Assembly (NCBI GenBank): GCA_951812525.1
Contig: OX638316.1
Span: 4,968,608 to 5,032,607 of the forward strand
Direction: 5' to 3'
DNA from: an uncultured Poribacteria bacterium
GTDB taxonomy: Bacteria > Poribacteria > WGA-4E > WGA-3G
DNA: 64,000 nucleotides
Notes under the pieces: model-generated
What the model was told of the DNA's origin: nothing
Database searches by the model: none
Seen by the model: the letters and a program-made list of their open reading frames with translations, nothing else
Translations under genes and position numbers: made by a program
In this document: one piece after another, positions 51,374-59,844 of the stretch
How positions within the stretch are numbered: the first letter of the stretch is position 1
Layout of the letters: each line of letters begins with the position of its first letter

Positions 51374-53233
51374 ATGGACTATATGAACGCTTATTACTAT
51401 GCTGATCTCACCCTGAGAATCATTCACTCTGCATGGAATTTCGCAGACCGTAGGGGAGATGAAGTACTGCCTAGAGACTTAATAAGAGCACTCAACAAAC
51501 ACACTGAGGGCGAAGGATTAAACAAATTTGGTAGAGATTTAACCCAAGAAATAAGAAATGACAAACAAAGAACAATAAATAAAATAATTGACCCGGTTGT
51601 TGGCAGAGATGATGAGATTGAGCAGCTCATCGAAATTCTATGTTGTCGTCGAAAGAATAATCCTGTGCTCTTAGGAGAAGCAGGTGTTGGTAAGACAGCA
51701 ATTGTAGAAGGATTGGCACAGCGAATCGTTGATAAAGAGGTGCCACAGAACCTTACAGAAAAGAGGCTCATCGCCCTCAATTTGTCTGATGTCGTCGCCG
51801 GAACCGAATACCGCGGTCAATTTGAAGAACGGATTAAAACGATTCTAACCGACATTGAAAAGAAAAAACGAAAAATCATTCTCTTTATTGACGAACTTCA
51901 TACCATAGTTGGGGCAGGTTCAGCAATCGGTACACTTGATGCTGCTAACATGCTAAAACCTGCGTTAGCAAGAGGTGATTTGCGATGTATCGGTGCGACG
52001 ACATTCTATGAATATCGCAAATATATTGAAAAGGACGCTGCTTTAGAACGCCGATTTCAACCTCTTCAAGTGGATCCGCCATCTGTTGAAGATACCATTA
52101 ATATGTTGCACAAGTTAAAGGTCCACTACGAAAACTATCATAAGGTTCAGATTCAGAACAATGCCATTAATGCTGCAGCGGAACTATCAGATCGGTATAT
52201 CTCTGGCCGCTTTCTGCCAGATAAAGCAATTGAATTGATTGATCGAGCATCAGCTCGGGTAGGGATAAAAACCGACAATAAATCGCATAAACCCCCTAAG
52301 GTGAAAGCCGAGGATATCGCTAAAATTGTGGAGAAAATTACAAAAATCCGGGTTAGTCGGCTTATGGAAAGCGAAAAACAGAAATTGCTAAAGATGGAAA
52401 CGCGGTTGCGCGAAGAGGTTATTGGGCAGGATGAGGCAGTGGCTGCTATTTCCAATGCCATTCGACGAGCCCATGCTGGACTCCGAGACCCGAACCGTCC
52501 GATTGGTTCATTTCTCTTCATAGGACCTACTGGTGTTGGGAAAACACACCTCGCGAAGAAACTCGCCGAATTTCTATTTGATGATGTCAACGCCATGATT
52601 CGCCTTGATATGAGCGAATACGGAGAGAAATATACTGTCTCCCGATTAATTGGTGCGCCGCCAGGATACATCGGCTACGACGAAGCTGGACAACTGACAG
52701 AGGCTGTCAGACGGCACCCTTATTGTGTTATTCTGCTTGACGAGGCTGATAAAGCAGACCCCAGCGTGCGCAATGTTTTACTCCAAATGCTTGACGACGG
52801 AAGAATGACAGACGGACAGGGGCGAACGGTTGATTTCAAGAACACTGTTGTCATCATGACTGCCAATAGTATAGGAGCGGGTTTCCCACCAGAATTCCTG
52901 AATCGCATTGACAGCCAGATTATCTTCAAACAACTTGGCAATGAAGAATCGAAACAAATCATCGCGCTGGAGATAAAGCAGTTGAATTCCCGTTTTGAGA
53001 AGAAGAAAATGCAATTCACAGTATCCGAACAGGCGAAAGAGGAATTAGTGAAAGTTGGGTTTGATAAGAACGAAGGAGCGCGGCATCTTCGGCGAACGCT
53101 TGAAAACTGTATTCTTGACAGAGTGGCAACTCAGATATTAGATGGCACATTTAAAGAAGGTGATACTATTCAAGCTGAGTTTACAGATGGTGCATTTGTT
53201 TTTAAAAATGGAGAGCCATCTGATGCAAAGTAG
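51374..53233 (+). CDS. Compact Clp-family AAA+ protein (ClpA/ClpC/ClpB-like)
   Basis: A 619-residue two-ATPase Hsp100 protein. NBD1 has Walker A GEAGVGKT (101-108) and Walker B LFIDELH (170-176). NBD2 has Walker A GPTGVGKT (384-391), Walker B ILLDEAD (453-459) and the pore loop GYIGYDEAG. The N-terminus (about 60 residues) is only half of a Clp_N repeat (LTLRIIHSAWNFADRRGDE). No coiled middle domain interrupts NBD1. Between TANSIGA and PPEFLNRID (497-511) almost nothing is left of the segment that carries the ClpP-binding loop in ClpA/ClpC. It may therefore work without ClpP, as an unfoldase or remodelling factor. It stands alone under a sigma-54 promoter. Confidence 0.9.
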   Translation: MDYMNAYYYADLTLRIIHSAWNFADRRGDEVLPRDLIRALNKHTEGEGLNKFGRDLTQEIRNDKQRTINKIIDPVVGRDDEIEQLIEILCCRRKNNPVLLGEAGVGKTAIVEGLAQRIVDKEVPQNLTEKRLIALNLSDVVAGTEYRGQFEERIKTILTDIEKKKRKIILFIDELHTIVGAGSAIGTLDAANMLKPALARGDLRCIGATTFYEYRKYIEKDAALERRFQPLQVDPPSVEDTINMLHKLKVHYENYHKVQIQNNAINAAAELSDRYISGRFLPDKAIELIDRASARVGIKTDNKSHKPPKVKAEDIAKIVEKITKIRVSRLMESEKQKLLKMETRLREEVIGQDEAVAAISNAIRRAHAGLRDPNRPIGSFLFIGPTGVGKTHLAKKLAEFLFDDVNAMIRLDMSEYGEKYTVSRLIGAPPGYIGYDEAGQLTEAVRRHPYCVILLDEADKADPSVRNVLLQMLDDGRMTDGQGRTVDFKNTVVIMTANSIGAGFPPEFLNRIDSQIIFKQLGNEESKQIIALEIKQLNSRFEKKKMQFTVSEQAKEELVKVGFDKNEGARHLRRTLENCILDRVATQILDGTFKEGDTIQAEFTDGAFVFKNGEPSDAK

Positions 53234-53309
53234 TAGCCTCTTTCAACGTTGCACCTTCCCCAACCCTAGAACCCAAACAATGGGCTGCGCTGTCAAGCAA
53301 TAATCCACT

Positions 53310-55418
53310 CTATGAACCATCAGATTCAATCCGCACGGCGCAGAATTTCAGCTCTGGCTGCTTGGATACCGGATCAAAAGCTGGATTCGTGACATAATTC
53401 GCATTGGTTTCGGCATGGAAGAGATCACCCCAATGGAATGGTGTGAAGAGTAGTCCACGCCGGATTGCTTCTGTGACACGTGCCTTTGCATAACACCTTC
53501 CGCGTCGCCCAACAAGATATATCCACTCACCGTCTTGAATATCGTTCTCCACTGCATCGTCTGGATGGATTTCCACAAAAGGATCAGGGTCTTTCCGAAC
53601 CAGCTGCGGAACCTTGCCCGTCCGAGTACGGGTATGCCACTGGCTCTCAACACGTCCAGTTGTCAATCCGAGTGGGAACTCTTCATTTATCTTTTCATCA
53701 GGTGGCTGATAGATTGGCGTTTTAAATTGTGCCTTTCCAGACTCGGTGAAAAATCTTCTACGCGTGTATCGGCGTGCCGTGCCGGGATGCCGTGGATGCG
53801 GACAGGGCCAGCGTAGGGATGTCTTGGCAAGACGTTCATTTGTCATCCCCATCTGATCGCAGGGCGTGCCTGCTGTCAAGAGTCGATACTCATCCCATAC
53901 ATCTTCAGGCGTGTAGAAATCGAAATTCGCCTTGAACCCCATACCTCTGGCGACCTGCGTAAATATCCACCAATCCGGCATCGCTTCACCGGGTGGTGTA
54001 AGGAATTGATCGCTTCGGACGACGAGCCGTTCGCTGTTTGTCATTGTGCCTTGCTTTTCACCCCACTGCGCGGCGGGGAGCAACACGTCGGCGTATTCCG
54101 TTGTCTCTGTCGGATAATAACAGTCCTGTACGATGACCAGATCTGCCTTGCGGAGTCCTGCTTGTGATACCTTTGTATCGGGCATGCTGACTGCGGGGTT
54201 CGTACAAGCGATCCAGAGGGCACGCACCTTGCCTTCTGCCGCTGCCTCAAACATCGGCACCGCCGTTAACCCTGGATTTGAGTCAATACTTCCGGGTGGT
54301 ACTCTCCACGCACCCTCCAAATAGGCACGATGCATGTCATTGGTGACGACGCGGTAGCCCGGCAACTGGTGCGACAAATAACCGACCTCTCTTCCGCCCA
54401 TCGCATTCGGTTGCCCTGTTAGCGAAAACGGACCGGCACCTCTTACACCAACTTCACCTAACTGGAGATGCAGGTTGATGAGAGCGACATTTTTGTCAAC
54501 ACCGCTTGTGCTTTGATTCGTACCTTGACAGTAAAAACTGAGTAGACGGCTCGGTTTAGAAAGGTATTCAACAATCTCGTCAATACGTGCGGGGTGAATA
54601 TCGCAAGTAGCGAGAAGTTCGTCTTCGTCAAGACTATTCAAATGGTTCTCATAGGCACTGAAGTTTTCAGTATTCCTGCGGACGAAGCGTTTATCGATGC
54701 GTCCCATTGCGAGGAGACGTTTGGCGATGAGTTGAAGAAAAGCGACATCGCTCCCCGGGGCAAGGGGGACATGGATATCCGAGAAGTCGGCTGTCTTGGT
54801 GCGGCGTGGATCTACGGTGATAATCCGTGTATTTGGCTCAAGTGCCCGCCGTTTCCGAATCATTTGGAAAAGTACGGGATGATTTACTGCCATATTTGCG
54901 CCGATAATCAGGAATACATCCGCCTCCTGAATATCGTCATAACAGGTCGGCGGTCCATCTGACCCAAACGATTGCATATAGCCGACCACCGCGGAAGACA
55001 TACAGAGTCGACTGTTCGTATCCACGTTATTCGTCCGGAGGAATCCCTTGAACAATTTGTTGAAAATGTAGGAAGCCTCTGTGTCCAACTGCCCAGAACC
55101 GTAAAACGCGATGGAATCTTTGCCGTGCTCCAATTGAATTTCGTGAAGCCGGTTTGCTGTGAAAGCAATAGCCTCGTCCCACGAGACCTCGCGCGGCGGT
55201 TCACCGCGACGATCGCGAATCATGGGATAGGCGAGCCTTCCATCATGATTTTGAAAAACCTGTTTGAGATGTGCACCTTTTGGACAGAGCATACCGTAGT
55301 TTGGAGCGACATCGTCGTCCGCTGAAATCCTCATAACCTTGTTATCACGGACGGTTGCGCGGATGACGCAACCGACCCCACAATAAGGACATACCGCTTT
55401 TCCTGTTGAATTCTGCAT
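53310..55418 (-). CDS. nasA: Assimilatory nitrate reductase, molybdopterin subunit
   Basis: Reduces nitrate to nitrite in the cytoplasm. The 702 residues are close to cyanobacterial NarB and NasA cores. The [4Fe-4S] site is CPYCGVGCVIR with a later Cys in MLCPKGAHLK. The Mo-ligand cysteine region is SRLCMSSAVVGYMQSFGSDG. FYCQGTNQSTSG, GPFSLTGQPNAMGGREVG and the C-terminal LTTGRVESQWHTRTRTG are typical. No C-terminal [2Fe-2S] domain is present. It is the last gene of the nasT-nirA-narK-nasA run. A strong hairpin lies between it and narK. The ribosome site is weak. Confidence 0.94.
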   Translation of the reverse strand: MQNSTGKAVCPYCGVGCVIRATVRDNKVMRISADDDVAPNYGMLCPKGAHLKQVFQNHDGRLAYPMIRDRRGEPPREVSWDEAIAFTANRLHEIQLEHGKDSIAFYGSGQLDTEASYIFNKLFKGFLRTNNVDTNSRLCMSSAVVGYMQSFGSDGPPTCYDDIQEADVFLIIGANMAVNHPVLFQMIRKRRALEPNTRIITVDPRRTKTADFSDIHVPLAPGSDVAFLQLIAKRLLAMGRIDKRFVRRNTENFSAYENHLNSLDEDELLATCDIHPARIDEIVEYLSKPSRLLSFYCQGTNQSTSGVDKNVALINLHLQLGEVGVRGAGPFSLTGQPNAMGGREVGYLSHQLPGYRVVTNDMHRAYLEGAWRVPPGSIDSNPGLTAVPMFEAAAEGKVRALWIACTNPAVSMPDTKVSQAGLRKADLVIVQDCYYPTETTEYADVLLPAAQWGEKQGTMTNSERLVVRSDQFLTPPGEAMPDWWIFTQVARGMGFKANFDFYTPEDVWDEYRLLTAGTPCDQMGMTNERLAKTSLRWPCPHPRHPGTARRYTRRRFFTESGKAQFKTPIYQPPDEKINEEFPLGLTTGRVESQWHTRTRTGKVPQLVRKDPDPFVEIHPDDAVENDIQDGEWIYLVGRRGRCYAKARVTEAIRRGLLFTPFHWGDLFHAETNANYVTNPAFDPVSKQPELKFCAVRIESDGS

Positions 55419-55517
55419 TTTTAACCATCGGATTTCTGTTATGATTTTTCTGTGGTCAAAATCGGGTTTTTGGTTAGTTTTAAGAGTGTATATTATAAAA
55501 ATAACTATACCGCTTGG

Positions 55518-55557
55518 AGTTCATTTGAGCAGTCTCAAGGCTCTGCCCAAATGAACT
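55518..55557 (-). promoter_or_regulatory. Strong hairpin between narK and nasA
   Basis: AGTTCATTTG and CAAATGAACT are perfect 10-bp arms, extended inward by GCAG/CTGC around a TCTCAAGGCT loop. No T run follows in the transcript, so it is more likely an mRNA processing or stabilising stem than a terminator. Confidence 0.55.
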
Positions 55558-55571
55558 TGATCGAATCAAGA

Positions 55572-56924
55572 TTAGGATAACGCACCGGCTTCGGTCTTCA
55601 GACGCTGCCTCTCGGCAAGTGCGGCATCAAATGCCTTTTTCTCAGCAGCTTGGGTCGACGGTGAGAATCTCACCAACACTGTGGTAAACGAGGCGACTGC
55701 AACCATTATACCGAGATATAACAAGCCCTGTTGCATTGTGATATTCTCAGCACGGAACAGGAAACCTGCAGCAACGGCACCGGCGTTTCCGCCTGCCCCA
55801 ACAATACCGGCAACAGCTCCTAACGCCTTTCTATTGATAAAAGGAACGATTCCAAATGTTGCGCCTTCGGACATTTGTACAAAAAGGCTGAAGACAATCA
55901 TCGTCCCAACGGCAAGTACAAGGACCGCCATCTGCGAGAAGATCATCAGCATGATACCTTCGCCTAACAAAACGACGAATAGAAACATGACGCGCCCACG
56001 AAGTCCCATCTTCTTTGCAAAGAAATCGGAGAACATGCCCCCAACGGTCCGCGCGAAGATATTCATCATCCCGAACAATCCAGCGATGAGTCCTGCAGTC
56101 TTGACATCCAACTGGAAATGGTCGTGATAGTAGAGTGCAGCGACATTGTTAATAGTGAGTTCCACGCCGAAACAGGCGGCATAGATAATAAAGAGTGCCC
56201 AGACGCGGTAGTCTTTAATCGCCAGCATGAAAGACTCCATGCCTTTGCCTTTAGAGGGTTCAAGTTCACCGCGTTCACGGAGTTCCTTGTAGTTGCCACC
56301 CGGTGCATCTTTGGTAATGAAGTAATAGGCGAATCCAGTGATAAATAGTGCGATGCCCGGAATAATCATTGCGAGTCGCCATCCGAGGAATTTGTCCACG
56401 CCGAAACTGAGAACAGCTGTAAAGATGAGAGGCATGACCATCTGCGTAACACCGCCACCGAGATTACCCCAACCTGCTGTTGTAGCGTTCGCTGTCCCAA
56501 CGCAATTCGGTGCGAACATCACTGAGGTGTGATACTGCGTGATGACGAACGAAGCACCGATCGCACCGATTGCCAGTCGAAATAGCAGAAATGTCTCGTA
56601 ATTCTGAGCGAGCCCGATACCCATTACAGGCAGTGAACCGAGAATCAGGAGCCATGTATACGCCTTTCGAGAACCGATTTTGTCGCAAATCGGTCCGATT
56701 AAAACACGTACTAACACCGTAATCGCGACGGAGGCGATAATTGTATTACCAATCTCCGCTTTTGTTAACATCAGGTCTTCACGGACAATTGCCATGAGAG
56801 GGGCAATGCCGAACCAGCCAAAAAAGGCTAAGAAAAAGGCAAACCATGTGGTATGGAAGGTACGCATCTGGACTGTTTTTAAGCTAAAGAGATTTATTTG
56901 TGTTGCTTTATTTTTTATATCCAT
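55572..56924 (-). CDS. narK: NarK-type nitrate/nitrite transporter (MFS)
   Basis: A 450-residue major facilitator protein with 12 predicted helices that imports nitrate. Both nitrate signature motifs are visible: AGWGNLGGGVTQ near residue 150 and GAGGNAGAVAAG near residue 380. The conserved substrate-binding arginine region is LFRLAIGAIGASFV. The start MDIKNKATQINLF has no clear Shine-Dalgarno. It lies between nirA and nasA, which fixes its role as the uptake system for the assimilation operon. Confidence 0.93.
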   Translation of the reverse strand: MDIKNKATQINLFSLKTVQMRTFHTTWFAFFLAFFGWFGIAPLMAIVREDLMLTKAEIGNTIIASVAITVLVRVLIGPICDKIGSRKAYTWLLILGSLPVMGIGLAQNYETFLLFRLAIGAIGASFVITQYHTSVMFAPNCVGTANATTAGWGNLGGGVTQMVMPLIFTAVLSFGVDKFLGWRLAMIIPGIALFITGFAYYFITKDAPGGNYKELRERGELEPSKGKGMESFMLAIKDYRVWALFIIYAACFGVELTINNVAALYYHDHFQLDVKTAGLIAGLFGMMNIFARTVGGMFSDFFAKKMGLRGRVMFLFVVLLGEGIMLMIFSQMAVLVLAVGTMIVFSLFVQMSEGATFGIVPFINRKALGAVAGIVGAGGNAGAVAAGFLFRAENITMQQGLLYLGIMVAVASFTTVLVRFSPSTQAAEKKAFDAALAERQRLKTEAGALS

Positions 56925-57076
56925 AAGCTTCTACAACTTTCGAATAGCGTATCTGAATCTATTCCTAGTTGAAATTTCCTTTCTCTAATGTGTGTTAATC
57001 TTATAGTAGATTTTATTATTATTGATAAACCCTGTACAGAGGCGGAAAACCGGCGAGGTAGGTGGAGTGGACCCAC

Positions 57077-58666
57077 TTACCTCCGTGAAAGATAGGGAAT
57101 AAGTCCCTCAAGTACTTGCGGTAAATCGTCGCAAGGCACATTCTCCAATAACTTAGGGGCGACTTTAGGGTTCGCACTGGCATCCCCCTTGAAAAACACG
57201 TCAACGGCATCGGTAACGATGCCATCAATTTTAATTTTTTTACCGAGGAGTCCAATGTCTGCGGCGGCGTGATTGCCACATCCGTTCGGGCATCCCGACC
57301 AGTGTATCGTAAGCGGTTTGGTATTGCCGAGTTTTGCTTCTAAATGTCGGACTGCTTCCATAGCCCGCTCTTTAGTTTCAATAAGCGAGAAGTGGCAGTA
57401 GTCAATACCTGTGCAACTTACCATACCGCGCATGATTTCCGAAGGGTCATAGCGGAGATCCTGCAGGAGCGGTTCTGCGGTTAAGTCCCCAATTTTCTCG
57501 TCCGGGACGTTGGTAATAATCAGATTCTGTCCCTGTGTGAGGCGGATATCTCCATTCCCGTATTTATCTGCGAGACGGGCTACTTCAAACAGTTGTGTTG
57601 TTGTGATACGACCGACAGGTACAACAAGTCCAACGTAGTTGAGGTGTGGCTCTTTCTGCGAAAAGATACCGGTGTGGTCGGTTTTCTTTTTGCCGCGCGC
57701 ATCTTTCCCAGCGGTCAGGAGTGGCTGTCTTTTATGCCGCCGCTTTTCTACTTCTTCTCGGAATTTTTCCACACCCCAATCCGCAATCAGAAAAGCGAGA
57801 CGCGATTTATTTCGGGCTGTCCTGGCTCCGTGGTCTCGGAAAATTAGTGTAATATCAGCACACAAGATTGCAGCTTCCTGAGGCGTAATAAAGACATCAA
57901 GTGGTTGCGCGAGTGTGTAGCCGCCAGATCCCATCTTTCCACCGACAGCGACATTGAACCCGTGCCTCTCTTGACCATCAATTTCTTTCACGGCAGGCGT
58001 AAGTGCAATGTCCTGCGAAGCGGTATGAGTGCAGTTGTCCAAACATCCTGTGATGCCTACATTAAATTTGCGGGGAATATCGGTAAAGTCTTTATTCCCA
58101 ACAAAAAGCCTTGTAAACTCTCTGGCGACCTGCGAAGCATCAAACAATTCATTGGGGGTCAGCCCAGCAACGGGACATCCGATGACCCCGCGAATATTGT
58201 CAAAACCTGTTTGGAGCGAACCTAATCCGACCTCCTCAAGCCGATTCCAGATGTGCTGGACATTCTCAATTGTGAAACCTCGGAGTTGAATCTGCTGCCG
58301 TGTCGTGAGATCCACAAATCCGGGTCCGTGTGCCTCACTGATCTCGGCAATCGCGCGAAACTGTTCGGCGTTACTAAAACCGCTGGACATACGAAGACGC
58401 ATCATAAATGCACCCGGTGTCTGTTTTCGATAAAAGACGCCTACCCATTTAAGTCGGTCGCGTTCGTTCGGTGGAATTGATTCCCATCCATTCCGAATGT
58501 AGTTCGGGATGTCATTAATCACCTCAAGTCCGTTTTTCTCCTGCTTGAGGGTTTCGGCAGCATTTATCTTCGACTTTCTTTTTTTTGCAGTTGCTGAAGC
58601 CTTCAAACTCGGTGCTGAACGCACTTTTCGGCTTGTCGAAATAACTTTCTCTTTTGTTTGGTTCAC
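57077..58666 (-). CDS. nirA: Ferredoxin-type assimilatory nitrite reductase
   Basis: Reduces nitrite to ammonium with six electrons, using sirohaem and a [4Fe-4S] cluster. It has 529 residues. After a basic, low-complexity N-terminal 35 residues come two nitrite/sulfite reductase half-domains (GVFYRKQTPGAFMMRLRMSS, FVDLTTRQQIQLRG). The cluster ligands are CTGIDYC (C-x5-C) and SGCPNGCGNH (C-x3-C). Sulfite reductase is a close relative, but the neighbours narK, nasA and nasT favour nitrite. The start is a GTG with AAGGAG. It is preceded by a leader with two ANTAR-type hairpins. Confidence 0.93.
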   Translation of the reverse strand: MNQTKEKVISTSRKVRSAPSLKASATAKKRKSKINAAETLKQEKNGLEVINDIPNYIRNGWESIPPNERDRLKWVGVFYRKQTPGAFMMRLRMSSGFSNAEQFRAIAEISEAHGPGFVDLTTRQQIQLRGFTIENVQHIWNRLEEVGLGSLQTGFDNIRGVIGCPVAGLTPNELFDASQVAREFTRLFVGNKDFTDIPRKFNVGITGCLDNCTHTASQDIALTPAVKEIDGQERHGFNVAVGGKMGSGGYTLAQPLDVFITPQEAAILCADITLIFRDHGARTARNKSRLAFLIADWGVEKFREEVEKRRHKRQPLLTAGKDARGKKKTDHTGIFSQKEPHLNYVGLVVPVGRITTTQLFEVARLADKYGNGDIRLTQGQNLIITNVPDEKIGDLTAEPLLQDLRYDPSEIMRGMVSCTGIDYCHFSLIETKERAMEAVRHLEAKLGNTKPLTIHWSGCPNGCGNHAAADIGLLGKKIKIDGIVTDAVDVFFKGDASANPKVAPKLLENVPCDDLPQVLEGLIPYLSRR

Positions 58667-58704
58667 CTTTGAATCTCCTTCTGAAACAGGTGGGATCCCT
58701 AATT

Positions 58705-58725
58705 GGTGCGATTGGAAACCGCACC
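58705..58725. repeat. Dispersed short hairpin GGTGCG/CGCACC
   Basis: GGTGCGATTGGAAACCGCAC C forms a 9-bp stem with one mismatch around GGA, followed by CTAC. It is a member of the hairpin family and lies just before nirA. Confidence 0.45.
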
Positions 58726-58744
58726 TACCGAGTTAGAGACATCC

Positions 58745-58849
58745 AAAAAAAAAGCATCTACTGGTGAGCATATAGTTTCGGCTTACAAGTAGCGCGAAAG
58801 CTCAACCAAATAGACACCTGTGTCTGCTCCCAAACCACCTTTGGTTGGG
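58745..58849 (-). promoter_or_regulatory. ANTAR-type antitermination leader of the nirA-narK-nasA operon
   Basis: In the transcript, hairpin P1 (58849-58829) has stem CCC-AACC/GGTT-U-GGG and hexaloop AAAGGU. Three bases later, hairpin P2 (58825-58812) has stem AGAC/GUCU and hexaloop ACAGGU. Both loops have A at position 1 and G at position 4, the recognition signature of ANTAR-domain proteins. A run of nine T (58753-58745), preceded by a possible weak stem (CTACT/AGTAG), could be the intrinsic terminator. NasT, an ANTAR protein, is encoded immediately upstream. By analogy with NasR and NasT systems, binding of the paired hairpins would allow read-through into nirA. Confidence 0.68.
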
Positions 58850-58931
58850 GTTGGTATTCTTATGTATTTTATTCCCTGTCCAGTCGTGCAAAATACGTTA
58901 GTCTGTATTCGGCAAAACTGGCAATTCTAAT

Positions 58932-58966
58932 GTGTACACTTTGCTCCTTTTTGGAGTGTACACTTT
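58932..58966. promoter_or_regulatory. Direct repeat of palindromic GTGTACACTTT
   Basis: Two copies at 58932-58942 and 58956-58966, 24 bases apart, each containing the palindrome GTGTACAC. They lie between nasT and the ANTAR leader, so they may be operator or activator sites for the nirA operon. Confidence 0.4.
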
Positions 58967-58993
58967 CAAAACGAAATAAATCAGATCTCGTTT

Positions 58994-59596
58994 TTACAAT
59001 TTGTTTGTCAACACCTCCGACACCGACAAGACATCTTGTGAAACTTCTGCAAGCCGTTTTCTACGATTCATCGCCATCTTTCGCAAAATTTGATACGCCT
59101 GTGCTTCGTTACAACCACGTTGTTGGGCAACGAGTTCCTTTGCACGTTCAATAATCTTGCGTTCGGCAAGGCTAGTCTTGGTCTTCTGAAGTTCTTCCTG
59201 TAATGCCCGGAATTCATAAAATCGGGCGACAGCTGCTTCGATGATGGTTTTAACTCGTGCACCAGTGAGTTCCCCGACGGCATAAGCGGACACACCGGCA
59301 CGTGTTGCTGCTTGAATCGTCTCCGACCGCTCATCACGTGAAAACATGACTGTCGGACACGGATAACTTTCGTGGAGAGAGGCGACCCAATTGAGTATTG
59401 ATTGTCCTGGAAAGTCAACCCCAATCAGTATGATATCGGGATTCACGCGCGAGACCTGACCCACCAAGCTTTCCTGCAGACGTAAAGGTGCGGCAACCTT
59501 GTACCGACTTACCTTTAGGATCTGGAGCAATGAAGATGCCCGTTCCTGATCGTTATCAATGATTAAGACTTTTGGCATTGAGGTGCCTGTTTCCAT
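58994..59596 (-). CDS. nasT: NasT-like receiver-ANTAR antitermination regulator
   Basis: A 200-residue RNA-binding regulator. The N-terminal receiver-like domain starts PKVLIIDNDQERASSLLQIL, with DIILIGVDFPGQSIL in the phospho-acceptor region and AGVSAYAVGELTGARVKTII after it, as in NasT. A coiled linker leads to the ANTAR domain: ERKIIERAKELVAQQRGCNE, then AQAYQILRKMAMNRRKRLAE. ANTAR domains bind paired hexaloop hairpins in nascent RNA. Such hairpins are found directly downstream (58812-58849). The ATG at 59596 (AAGG eight bases before) or 59578 could be the start. No nitrate-sensing NasS is adjacent. A sigma-54-like promoter lies about 75 bases upstream. Confidence 0.92.
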   Translation of the reverse strand: METGTSMPKVLIIDNDQERASSLLQILKVSRYKVAAPLRLQESLVGQVSRVNPDIILIGVDFPGQSILNWVASLHESYPCPTVMFSRDERSETIQAATRAGVSAYAVGELTGARVKTIIEAAVARFYEFRALQEELQKTKTSLAERKIIERAKELVAQQRGCNEAQAYQILRKMAMNRRKRLAEVSQDVLSVSEVLTNKL

Positions 59597-59670
59597 CCTC
59601 CACCCTTCCCTAGTCAATTTCGCGTGAATGTGCTGAAACAACAAGGAATATGAACCTTACTTACAACATT

Positions 59671-59687
59671 AGCAAAAACCTTGCCAA
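59671..59687 (-). promoter_or_regulatory. Sigma-54-like promoter of nasT
   Basis: The minus strand reads TTGGCAAGGTTTTTGCT: GG (59685-59684) and GC (59673-59672) are ten bases apart. The C after TGGCA is replaced by A, so the match is slightly weaker than the others. Nitrogen-linked sigma-54 control of nitrate assimilation would be natural. Confidence 0.52.
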
Positions 59688-59844
59688 AAGTATGAATTAC
59701 TGATTTCTCCTAAGTGGACAGGGCTTCCGCTAAACGAAGATTCGCGCCGGAAGATCTTTTCTGCCTATTTTTTTAGCAGAAAGCAGGAACGCTTTCCTAT
59801 TTTTTGGGCAATACGGGTTTATAGTGCTGTGAGTGTTGGACGAT

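Noticed and set aside
58670-58740. Second ANTAR-type hairpin pair next to nirA
   Set aside because: The hairpin at 58705-58725 has a GGA loop and belongs to the dispersed repeat family; it lacks the A1/G4 hexaloop.
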